Shown here in pieces: positions 1 through 5,221 of a stretch of DNA of 10,626 bases. Position 1 is the stretch's first letter, and every line of letters starts with the position of its first letter. A model generated the notes under the pieces. It was not told where the DNA came from. It ran no database searches and saw only the letters and a list, made by a program, of their open reading frames with translations. This DNA comes from Ruminococcaceae bacterium UBA794 (GTDB taxonomy: Bacteria; Bacillota; Clostridia; Oscillospirales; Ruminococcaceae), in assembly GCA_002304735.1 (NCBI GenBank), contig DBIU01000029.1:1-10626 (forward strand), read 5' to 3'. The position numbers were made by a program, and so were the translations under genes.

Positions 1-617
1 AGGATAAGGTTCATCAGGTTTCAATCGTTCCGCGCGGCTCTGCGGGCGGCTTTACAATGCACCTTCCCGAAAAGGACAGAAGCTTCGTTTCCAAGACCTA
101 TATGGAAGAAGAAATCGTCGTTCTGCTCGGCGGACGCGCGGCTGAAAAGCTTATTCTCGACGATATTTCAACCGGCGCTTCAAACGATATCGAGCGTGCA
201 ACGGGCGTTGCGAGAGATATGGTAATGCGCTATGGCTTCTCTGAGAAGCTCGGTCCTATCCTTTACGGCAACGAAAGCCACGAGGTTTTCCTCGGCAGAG
301 ATTATTCTCAAGGAAGAAATTACTCCGAGAATGTCGCGAGCGAGATAGACGCGGAAATTCGCGAGCTTATCGAAACAGGCTATGAAAAGGCGAAGGATAT
401 CCTTACAAATCACGGCGATATGCTCGAAAAATGCGCGCAGTATCTGCTTAAGCACGAGAAAATCGAAGGCGCTGATTTCTACAAGCTTATGGCGGGCGAA
501 ATTAACGTTGACGGCGATAAAATCGACATTTCGGCAGGAACCGAGCCGACCGTTGACCTTGAAAAAACCGAGAAAACCGCTGAAGAAAACACCGATAACG
601 GCGAAAACAAGGAATAA
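1..617 (+). CDS. ftsH: FtsH, ATP-dependent zinc metalloprotease (C-terminal part)
   Basis: This is the 3' end of a gene whose start lies outside the window; the reading frame enters at base 3. FtsH is a membrane-anchored AAA+ protease that degrades misfolded membrane proteins and short-lived regulators. The visible part is the peptidase M41 domain downstream of the HExxH zinc site, which is not in the window. It opens with the conserved stretch VSIVPRGSAGGFTMHLPE, then LLGGRAAEKLI, then ISTGASNDIERAT, which carries the third zinc ligand (the Asp of the ND pair), then MVMRYGFSEKLGPILYG. A helical segment follows, ending in a charged, low-complexity tail rich in Glu, Thr and Asn, typical of the variable FtsH C-terminus. 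It stops with TAA, followed at once by a hairpin. The family call is secure; only about 205 residues are visible. Confidence 0.5.
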   Translation, partial: DKVHQVSIVPRGSAGGFTMHLPEKDRSFVSKTYMEEEIVVLLGGRAAEKLILDDISTGASNDIERATGVARDMVMRYGFSEKLGPILYGNESHEVFLGRDYSQGRNYSENVASEIDAEIRELIETGYEKAKDILTNHGDMLEKCAQYLLKHEKIEGADFYKLMAGEINVDGDKIDISAGTEPTVDLEKTEKTAEENTDNGENKE

Positions 618-623
618 CATTAA

Positions 624-655
624 TCCGCTCCGCGAAAAGGCGGGGCGGAATTTTT
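624..655 (+). terminator. Hairpin with T-run after ftsH
   Basis: TCCGCTCCGC (624-633) pairs with GCGGGGCGGA (640-649), a 10-bp stem with one G-T wobble and a 6-base loop, followed by ATTTTT. It starts 6 bases after the ftsH stop. The T-run runs straight into the ribosome binding site (GGAG at 657-660) of the next gene, so read-through transcripts would carry the acetyltransferase message with this hairpin just upstream of its start. It may be a partial terminator that sets the level of the downstream gene. Confidence 0.5.
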
Positions 656-666
656 CGGAGAAGAAA

Positions 667-1089
667 ATGATTGAGTACATAGACGAAGCGCCGACTCTTG
701 AAGAATACAAGGAAATGCGCAGAGCAGTTAATTTTATGACGCTGTCGGACAGAATTGCGAGCAATGCGCTCAACAACGCTTTTCACATCACCACCGTCCG
801 CGATAACGGCAGGGCAATCGGTATGATTAGAGTGCTTAGCGACGGGAGCTACGCGAATTTCATCACCGACGTTATGGTTATCCCCGAATATCAGCGCCGC
901 GGTATCGGCAGGGAAATGATGCGAAGGACGATTGATTATATGTACGGCACGCTTGAAAAAGGCGAAACAATCGTACTTTACCTTATGTCCGCTTCGGGCA
1001 GAGAGCCGTTTTACAAGCAATTCGGCTTTCGCGAACGTCCAAACGAGGTTTGGGGCGCGGGTATGAGCCAGTGGATTACCAAAAAGTAA
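667..1089 (+). CDS. GNAT-family N-acetyltransferase
   Basis: A 140-residue protein of the GNAT superfamily, which moves an acetyl group from acetyl-CoA to an amine; the substrate cannot be told from sequence. The acetyl-CoA pyrophosphate-binding signature is clear: VMVIPEYQRRGIG at residues 69-81 (Q/RxxGxG type, Q76-G81). The family's C-terminal strand-helix motif is present as EPFYKQFGF at residues 113-121. The open frame runs upstream into ftsH in another frame, but the start at 667 is chosen because GGAG sits 6 bases ahead of it and the protein then has normal GNAT length. No dedicated promoter is visible, so it is probably transcribed by read-through from ftsH past the preceding hairpin. 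A strong terminator follows. Family call is confident; function is open. Confidence 0.5.
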   Translation: MIEYIDEAPTLEEYKEMRRAVNFMTLSDRIASNALNNAFHITTVRDNGRAIGMIRVLSDGSYANFITDVMVIPEYQRRGIGREMMRRTIDYMYGTLEKGETIVLYLMSASGREPFYKQFGFRERPNEVWGAGMSQWITKK

Positions 1090-1093
1090 TGTT

Positions 1094-1129
1094 AAAACAG
1101 GCGTTTTCTCAAAAAACGCTTGTTTTTTT
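1094..1129 (+). terminator. Rho-independent terminator after the acetyltransferase gene
   Basis: AAAACAGGCGTTTT (1094-1107) pairs with AAAACGCTTGTTTT (1113-1126) across a 5-base loop, with one wobble, and runs into a tract of seven T (1123-1129). It begins 5 bases after the stop codon and separates the ftsH/acetyltransferase unit from the corA unit. Confidence 0.5.
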
Positions 1130-1139
1130 GGCAAAATTA

Positions 1140-1148
1140 TGTTATAAT
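1140..1148 (+). promoter_or_regulatory. Extended -10 promoter for the corA unit
   Basis: TGTTATAAT is a perfect extended -10 (TG, one base, consensus TATAAT). The matching -35 position (about 1120-1125, TTGTTT) is poor and lies in the preceding terminator, which fits an extended -10 promoter that does not need a -35. Transcription would start near 1155, giving a leader of about 150 bases ahead of corA that contains a short ORF. Confidence 0.5.
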
Positions 1149-1187
1149 AAAGAGAAAATGATATTTTATCGGAAAAGGAGTGAGATT

Positions 1188-1271
1188 ATGAGCGCAGACC
1201 CGAGTGTTTGCCGAAGTATCAGCAGGGTGCTTTTCGCGCTTGTAATCGCGGAAGCTCGCCTGCACGAATAA
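1188..1271 (+). CDS. Short upstream ORF (27 codons), possible corA leader peptide
   Basis: The ORF begins with ATG, preceded by AAAAGGAG (1173-1180) at 7-base spacing, one of the better ribosome binding sites in the window, and lies between the promoter at 1140 and corA. The predicted peptide begins MSADPSVCRS, has a short hydrophobic core (VLFALVIA) and ends EARLHE before TAA, 33 bases ahead of the corA start. It has no recognisable domain. In Salmonella the corA leader encodes a regulatory peptide, corL, so a translated leader that tunes CorA expression is a reasonable guess here, but the peptide sequence itself is not one I recognise. I see no convincing terminator/antiterminator pair in the leader; short CGCG and CGGG hairpins exist but are weak. 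Confidence 0.5.
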   Translation: MSADPSVCRSISRVLFALVIAEARLHE

Positions 1272-1304
1272 AAACGGGATTTCGCCCGCAAAAGGAGTGC
1301 TGTT

Positions 1305-2252
1305 ATGGTAAAATATTACAGAAGTATTGAGGGAAAAGTCTGCGAGCTTGAATATCGCGAGGAAGGCTGCTGGATTTCGGTTATCAACCCGACCGAAACC
1401 GAAATTTCCGATATCGAAGAGGATTTGAATATCGACCGCGATTACATCAGAGCCGCGCTCGACGAGGAGGAAACGTCGCGTATCGAGAGCGACGACGGAG
1501 TTACGCTGATTGTCGTTGACTATCCCGTATCCGAACAGGATAACGACCCCGACAAAACGCTTCTCTATTCGACAACGCCTATGGCTATAATTATTACGGA
1601 CAGGAACGTTATCACAGTAAGCGCAAAGGAAAACGTGGTTATCGATGAAATCGCAAAGGGCGTTGTTAAGGGTATTCACACGAACCTCAAAACCCGCTTT
1701 GTTTTCTCGATTTTGCTGAGAATTGCCGCGAGATATCTTCAATATCTGAAGCAGATTGACAAAATATCGAACTATGTCGAGGGAAAAATGTATCTCTCGA
1801 TGAAGAATAAGGGACTTATTCAGCTTCTCGGGCTTGAAAAGTCGCTCGTTTACTTCTCAACGTCGCTTAAGGCGAACGAGGGCGTTCTCGAAAAGCTTAT
1901 GCGCGGGCGCTACCTCAAGCTCTACGAGGACGACCAAGACTTGCTTGACGATGTAATTATCGAGGTTAAGCAGGCTATCGAGATGACGGGAATTTACTCG
2001 AACATTTTGAGCGGAACTATGGATACGTTCGCTTCAATTATCTCGAACAATCTCAATATCGTGATGAAGCGAATGACCACGATTACAATTATAATCGCGG
2101 TTCCGACGATTGTTTTCAGCTTTTACGGAATGAACCTTAACCAAAACGCGGGCGGTCTGCCGATGGCAAACGTGTGGTTTCCGATTGTGCTGAGCGTTGT
2201 TTTGTCAATCCTTGTCGGCTTGTTTATAAACTTTATCCAGAAATTCAAGTGA
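1305..2252 (+). CDS. corA: CorA-family magnesium/divalent cation transporter
   Basis: A 315-residue member of the CorA family, pentameric inner-membrane channels that take up Mg2+ (some members carry Co2+, Ni2+ or Zn2+). The long N-terminal cytosolic alpha/beta domain (residues 1-250) is followed by two closely spaced membrane helices (about 257-275 and 292-312) with the signature YGMN at the end of the first (GMN at 275-277), and a short basic C-terminus (QKFK). The length and the two-helix C-terminal layout fit the family. The loop after GMN reads LNQNAGGLP, lacking the MPEL-type acidic motif of the classical CorA proteins, so ion preference is uncertain. AAAGGAG lies 7 bases before the ATG. 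The HD-GYP gene starts 25 bases after the stop, so the two are probably co-transcribed. Isoleucine AUA codons are rare (4 of 38 by my count). Confidence 0.5.
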   Translation: MVKYYRSIEGKVCELEYREEGCWISVINPTETEISDIEEDLNIDRDYIRAALDEEETSRIESDDGVTLIVVDYPVSEQDNDPDKTLLYSTTPMAIIITDRNVITVSAKENVVIDEIAKGVVKGIHTNLKTRFVFSILLRIAARYLQYLKQIDKISNYVEGKMYLSMKNKGLIQLLGLEKSLVYFSTSLKANEGVLEKLMRGRYLKLYEDDQDLLDDVIIEVKQAIEMTGIYSNILSGTMDTFASIISNNLNIVMKRMTTITIIIAVPTIVFSFYGMNLNQNAGGLPMANVWFPIVLSVVLSILVGLFINFIQKFK

Positions 2253-2277
2253 CATATTTTTGAAAGGAAAGCTATTG

Positions 2278-4176
2278 ATGAAAACGAACGAAAAACGGTT
2301 GTTCTTTACAACAATAGTCGTAACGCTCGCGCTTCTTGCGGGATTTACGGTTTATAATTTCGTTTCGTTTTACAATAATGCTGTCGGGAATGTCGAGGCT
2401 GTCGGCGAAAACGCTCTCGCTTATGAAACCGAGCAGCTTACGAGCTATCTGAATAAGGGAATGGACGTTCTCAAGGTGACTTCCATTTCGGTTGAATATA
2501 TGATTGACGAGGGCAAATCGGCTAAGGATATCGAGAGGTTTCTTGTCGCAGAATCGCAGCGGTATATGGAAGATATTGACGAGAATTTCACGGGAATTTA
2601 CGGCTGGGTGAAAGGCGAATACGTCGACGGAATAGGCTGGGTTCCCGACGCGGATTATGTCGCGAAAGAGCGCGAATGGTATGTTTCCGCGAAAAAGGGC
2701 AAAGGAGAAGCGGTTATTGTTTCGCCTTACGTTGACGCGCAGACGCATACCGTTATGATTTCCGTGAGCAGAATGCTCTCGGACGGCGACTCGGTTATCT
2801 CGCTTGATATTGCTCTCAATGAAATTCAAGAACATACAAGTCACCTCGGAATTTATAATTCCGGATATGGCTTTATCGTGGACAGAAGCGGAATGGTCGT
2901 CGCTCATCGGAATATCGAGGAGCTTGGAAAAAACTATTATGAAAACAGCGAAATGGCGGGACTTCTGAACGCTGTTTCGGGCGAACATTCGGTTTTTGAT
3001 TACGTTATCGGCGGGAATAAGTGCAAGGTGTTCACGAACACGGTTATGAATGACCTGCGCGTTGTTCTTGTAATCGAAAACGCAAAGCTTTTTTCCGCTG
3101 TCCGCGCAATTTTGATAAGAAATTTAATCCTTTGCTTGGTTATTTTCGGCGCAATTCTCGTATTTAGCGTGTTTATGATGAAGCGGCTTCGCGAAACCAC
3201 GAAAAACGAGCAGCGTTATCGCGAACAGCTTAAACAGCAAAACTCCGACTTTGTAAAAACAATCGTCAGAATTATCGACGCAAAGGACAGATATACGAAC
3301 GGTCACTCGCAGAGAGTTGCTAATTATTCGCGCGAGATTGCGCGCAGACTGGGCAAAAACGCGGAAGAACAAATGCAGATTTATTATGCGGGACTGCTTC
3401 ACGACGTAGGAAAAATCCGCGTTCCGAAGGAAGTTATCAACAAGCCCGGCAGACTGAGCGAAGATGAATTTAAGCAGGTTAAAATTCACACGGTTACGGG
3501 TTATTACATACTTAAGGAAATCTACAAGGAAGGTCCTATTCTCAACGCGGCAAGATTTCACCACGAGCGTTATGACGGACGGGGCTATCCTATGGGACTT
3601 TCGGGGGAAAATATACCCGAGGTTGCGAGAATAGTCGGGGTTGCGGACGCGTACGACGCAATGGCAAGCGACCGAAGCTACCGAAAAGCGCTTCCGCAGG
3701 CTACCGTGCGAAGCGAAATTGAGATGGGACGCTCGGGACAGTTCGACCCGATTATCGCCGACGTGATGCTTGATATGATTGACGACGACAGGGAATACAC
3801 AATGCGTCAGGCGGACAACAGGGTTAAGACAATTCTTGCGGCAGACGAGCAGATTTTCACGCTGAGAATGATTAACGATATTTTCGGAGAAAACTCGGAT
3901 TACAATATTATCGGCACTCAGCGCAGGGAAGAGCTGTTTACGCTGATTGAGGAAACAAACGCGGATTTGATTGTGGTGGAAGAAACGCTTCTCGATGATG
4001 TAAAAGCGTTTGTGGAGAGTATCCGCGAGAAGTATGATATCCCCGTTGTGCTTTTGGTATCGGATAAAGAGTCGCTTTCGTTTTCGGAGCTTTCCGAGGC
4101 GGGAGTTACCGATTTCGTTACAAAGCCGATTTCGTCCTATGTATTTCAGGAGATTATTCACGGTATACTTGATTAA
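2278..4176 (+). CDS. Membrane receptor with dCache sensor, HD-GYP domain and degenerate receiver domain
   Basis: A 632-residue protein predicted to degrade the second messenger cyclic di-GMP in response to an external ligand. Order of parts: membrane helix at about 8-27; extracytoplasmic dCache-type sensor (about 33-278) with the typical REWYVSAKKGKGEAVIVSPY segment; second membrane helix about 280-301; a linker; HD-GYP phosphodiesterase domain about 320-510. The metal and catalytic residues are present: H343 (NGHSQR), HDVGK at 375-379, HHERYDGRGYP at 428-438. The segment 516-632 has the fold order of a response-regulator receiver and keeps the late Lys (VTKPIS), but the phospho-acceptor position reads VVEE (E568) rather than Asp, so it is probably not phosphorylated. 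The start at 2278 is chosen over the in-frame TTG at 2260 because AAAGGA (2263-2268) is placed 9 bases ahead. It follows corA closely. Family call is strong; the ligand is unknown. Confidence 0.5.
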   Translation: MKTNEKRLFFTTIVVTLALLAGFTVYNFVSFYNNAVGNVEAVGENALAYETEQLTSYLNKGMDVLKVTSISVEYMIDEGKSAKDIERFLVAESQRYMEDIDENFTGIYGWVKGEYVDGIGWVPDADYVAKEREWYVSAKKGKGEAVIVSPYVDAQTHTVMISVSRMLSDGDSVISLDIALNEIQEHTSHLGIYNSGYGFIVDRSGMVVAHRNIEELGKNYYENSEMAGLLNAVSGEHSVFDYVIGGNKCKVFTNTVMNDLRVVLVIENAKLFSAVRAILIRNLILCLVIFGAILVFSVFMMKRLRETTKNEQRYREQLKQQNSDFVKTIVRIIDAKDRYTNGHSQRVANYSREIARRLGKNAEEQMQIYYAGLLHDVGKIRVPKEVINKPGRLSEDEFKQVKIHTVTGYYILKEIYKEGPILNAARFHHERYDGRGYPMGLSGENIPEVARIVGVADAYDAMASDRSYRKALPQATVRSEIEMGRSGQFDPIIADVMLDMIDDDREYTMRQADNRVKTILAADEQIFTLRMINDIFGENSDYNIIGTQRREELFTLIEETNADLIVVEETLLDDVKAFVESIREKYDIPVVLLVSDKESLSFSELSEAGVTDFVTKPISSYVFQEIIHGILD

Positions 4177-4182
4177 TACGTT

Positions 4183-4260
4183 AAAATCCGTCCTTTCTCG
4201 CCAGTCTGGGTAATTAACTTTTTCAACAGACAGTCCGTCCTTTCGAGGGCGGATTTTCTT
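4183..4260 (+). terminator. Terminator after the HD-GYP gene with two competing left arms
   Basis: TCCGTCC (4234-4240) pairs with GGGCGGA (4247-4253), followed by TTTTCTT, a usual terminator. An earlier copy, AAAATCCGTCC (4183-4193), can pair with the same right arm extended to GGGCGGATTTT (4247-4257) over 11 bp, and GTCTG (4204-4208) can pair with CAGAC (4227-4231) inside that longer structure. Termination is the simplest reading; the duplicated arm may only give a larger hairpin. Confidence 0.5.
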
Positions 4261-4332
4261 TGCAAAACTGTTGTGAAAATAGCTAAATTAGAACTATATT
4301 TATTGCGCTTTTTGTTTAAGTATACGAAATTG

Positions 4333-4373
4333 CCGGTTTTTTGAAAAAAAGTTAAAAAAAAGTGTCCGGTTTT
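4333..4373 (+). repeat. Two direct copies of CCGGTTTT, 33 bases apart
   Basis: CCGGTTTT occurs at 4333-4340 and again at 4366-4373, separated by A-rich sequence. Start-to-start distance is 33 bases, about three helical turns, and the second copy abuts the putative -35. This could be a regulator site pair, but the repeat is short and in AT-rich DNA. Confidence 0.5.
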
Positions 4374-4400
4374 GCGTTTTTTTTGAATGTATTATATAGA
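4372..4400 (+). promoter_or_regulatory. Possible promoter for the small membrane protein gene
   Basis: TTGCGT (4372-4377) and TATAGA (4395-4400) are 17 bases apart; TATTAT at 4390-4395 is a better -10 match but has no usable -35. A promoter is expected here because a terminator lies upstream and a gene with a strong ribosome binding site lies downstream, but neither box is close to consensus. Confidence 0.5.
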
Positions 4401-4457
4401 GGGGAAAATTTTGAGTGAAAGGAGGAAAACAGAAAATAAAATAAGGGGGCTGCGCAC

Positions 4458-4562
4458 TTGCGAAAAAGAATGAAAAATTTGATGAAATATGCTTTTCCGC
4501 CAAGCTTTTTCACGGATTTTCGTTCGGTATTAACAAAAAGGACGGGCGGATATGATGATTGA
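4458..4562 (+). CDS. Possible 34-residue small ORF, TTG start
   Basis: AAGGGGG (4443-4449) lies 8 bases before a TTG that opens a 34-codon frame beginning with a basic stretch (residues 1-7 MRKRMKN), then KYAFPPSFFTDFRSVL, then TKRTGGYDD. It ends at TGA at 4560-4562, 19 bases before the next gene's start, just ahead of its ribosome binding site. The proximity suggests a leader or translationally coupled peptide. The alternative is a chance frame in non-coding leader. No family recognised. Confidence 0.5.
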   Translation: MRKRMKNLMKYAFPPSFFTDFRSVLTKRTGGYDD

Positions 4563-4581
4563 TTATAAGGAGGAATTTATT

Positions 4582-4881
4582 ATGAGTGAAAAAGCAAAAA
4601 CAGTTTTGAAGCGCGTAGGCATTGCGGTGCTTGCGGTTTTGGTCGTTGTGAATACCGTTCTTATGGTTTTCGTAATTGATTATATTCGTACAGAGCAGTC
4701 AAAGCCGCTTATTGACGAGAATATGCTTATCCTACAGCAGCGCGTTTCCTGCCTTGAACACGGCGAGAATTATGACGACGTTTTGATTGACTACATAAAA
4801 AATCACCCCGACGAGGCTGAAAATTTAATTTACCATCTCAGCGCTGAAAGACGCTCGGAAGTCGAGAAATACATCGCTTGA
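4582..4881 (+). CDS. Small single-pass membrane protein, function unknown
   Basis: A 99-residue protein I do not recognise. The first 11 residues are basic (MSEKAKTVLKR), followed by one strongly hydrophobic helix at about 12-33 and a soluble, charged, mostly helical tail of about 65 residues containing LEHGENYDDVLIDYIKNHPD and ending in KYIA. A basic N-terminus ahead of a single helix suggests an N-in membrane anchor with the tail outside the cytoplasm; an uncleaved signal anchor is more likely than a secreted protein because no clear cleavage site follows. The start at 4582 is chosen over in-frame ATGs at 4552 and 4555 because AAGGAGG (4567-4573) lies 8 bases upstream. It is monocistronic, with its own terminator just after it. 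Codon use matches the left flank. Confidence 0.5.
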   Translation: MSEKAKTVLKRVGIAVLAVLVVVNTVLMVFVIDYIRTEQSKPLIDENMLILQQRVSCLEHGENYDDVLIDYIKNHPDEAENLIYHLSAERRSEVEKYIA

Positions 4882-4912
4882 CGTTTTTGGCAGCTTTAGC
4901 ATAGATTGAGAA

Positions 4913-4951
4913 AACCGCACGCGCAGATTTTTTGCGTGTGCGGTTATTTTT
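4913..4951 (+). terminator. Strong terminator after the small membrane protein gene
   Basis: AACCGCACGCGCA (4913-4925) pairs with TGCGTGTGCGGTT (4933-4945) over 13 bp with one wobble, with a loop of seven bases, followed by ATTTTTGTT. It closes the core-like part of the window. Confidence 0.5.
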
Positions 4952-4979
4952 GTTAATGCAGCGGACGGGCGAAAAACTC

Positions 4980-4989
4980 GCGGGCATAA
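4980..4989 (+). repeat. Decamer GCGGGCATAA shared with the right flank of the cassette
   Basis: GCGGGCATAA occurs here and in the same orientation at 10573-10582, where it is the right arm of a long hairpin. The two copies bracket the accessory operon. Ten bases is short enough to arise by chance, and the flanking bases do not match, so an attachment-site role is only possible. Confidence 0.5.
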
Positions 4990-5015
4990 AAATCACCCCT
5001 AGCGGAAACTAGGGG
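4988..5015 (-). terminator. Minus-strand hairpin terminator
   Basis: Read on the minus strand, CCCCTAG pairs with CTAGGGG (5015-5009 with 5002-4996) around a 6-base loop, and TGA then TTTTT follow (4995-4988). On the plus strand the hairpin is preceded by A's and followed by CGGAAACC, so it works as a terminator only for leftward transcripts. Confidence 0.5.
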
Positions 5016-5084
5016 CGGAAACCAACTGAAATGAAGTGCTTGTGATTGTTACGAAGCATACTGCAAATAATCGCAGTGCGGCAT
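4988..5084 (-). ncRNA. Candidate divergent small RNA, about 97 nt
   Basis: On the minus strand a promoter (TAGACA, 17 bases, CATAAT, at 5118-5090) is followed by roughly 97 bases ending in a hairpin terminator (stem 5015-4996, then TGATTTTTA to 4988). There is no minus-strand gene that would otherwise need this terminator. The predicted RNA also has an inverted repeat ACTGC/GCAGT (bases 5077-5073 and 5064-5060) with an 8-base loop near its 5' end. No ORF with a ribosome binding site is seen in it. It does not match an RNA family I recognise. It could be a regulator of, or an RNA partner for, the HEPN gene transcribed in the opposite direction. Confidence 0.5.
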
Positions 5085-5089
5085 AGTAA

Positions 5090-5118
5090 ATTATGTTGCA
5101 AAGAATATCATTTGTCTA
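5090..5118 (-). promoter_or_regulatory. Minus-strand promoter for the candidate small RNA
   Basis: On the minus strand TAGACA (5118-5113) and CATAAT (5095-5090) are each one base from consensus and are separated by exactly 17 bases. Transcription would begin near 5083. It is divergent from the cassette promoter, the two -35 boxes being about 25 bases apart, so regulators of one could affect both. Confidence 0.5.
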
Positions 5119-5143
5119 CAATCAATATGGGAGAGAATTTATG

Positions 5144-5173
5144 TTGACAGTAAGTGCCATTTTGTGATATAAT
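5144..5173 (+). promoter_or_regulatory. Near-consensus extended promoter of the cassette operon
   Basis: Perfect TTGACA (5144-5149) and perfect TATAAT (5168-5173) with an 18-base spacer, plus the extended -10 TG at 5165-5166. Predicted start is near 5180, giving a 40-base leader. Just after the start there is a tandem heptamer-like TGCTATA/TGCTATT (5188-5201) that could be an operator. Consensus this close predicts strong transcription unless repressed. Confidence 0.5.
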
Positions 5174-5221
5174 AACATTGATGCATTTGCTATATGCTAT
5201 TCTCATAAAAGGAGAACTATC

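Larger units (their letters stand above)
4258..4581 (+). other. Long intergenic leader before the small membrane protein
   Basis: About 320 bases without a recognised gene. It is strongly AT-rich up to 4400, with A and T tracts, a direct repeat of CCGGTTTT, and a weak promoter-like pair near 4372-4400. From about 4407 onwards it would be a leader RNA: it holds an orphan Shine-Dalgarno (AAAGGAGG, 4418-4425) with no ATG, GTG or TTG at a usable distance, then AAGGGGG (4443-4449) ahead of a short TTG ORF, and then the real ribosome binding site of the next gene. Confidence 0.5.
4952..5221. other. Intergenic region between core genes and the accessory cassette
   Basis: No protein gene is supported here. 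It contains a decamer GCGGGCATAA (4980-4989) also found next to the tRNA at 10573-10582, a minus-strand hairpin terminator, a minus-strand promoter, and the strong plus-strand promoter of the cassette. The left edge of the accessory DNA probably lies between about 4952 and 5000. Confidence 0.5.

Noticed and set aside
382..666. Upstream extension of the acetyltransferase frame into ftsH
   Set aside because: The extra residues are out-of-frame ftsH translation, and a good ribosome binding site supports the start at 667.
1128..1133. TTGGCA as a -35 box for the corA promoter
   Set aside because: Only 9 bases from TATAAT at 1143, far too close; the extended -10 explains the promoter better.
1149..1304. 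Mg2+-sensing M-box riboswitch ahead of corA
   Set aside because: The leader is about 150 bases, contains a short ORF, and lacks the multi-stem layout I would expect; no terminator pair was found.
3124..4161. A 345-codon open frame on the minus strand, and other minus-strand frames across ftsH, corA, HD-GYP and gene 2
   Set aside because: They lie wholly within well-supported plus-strand genes, have no ribosome binding sites, and their translations show no family features.
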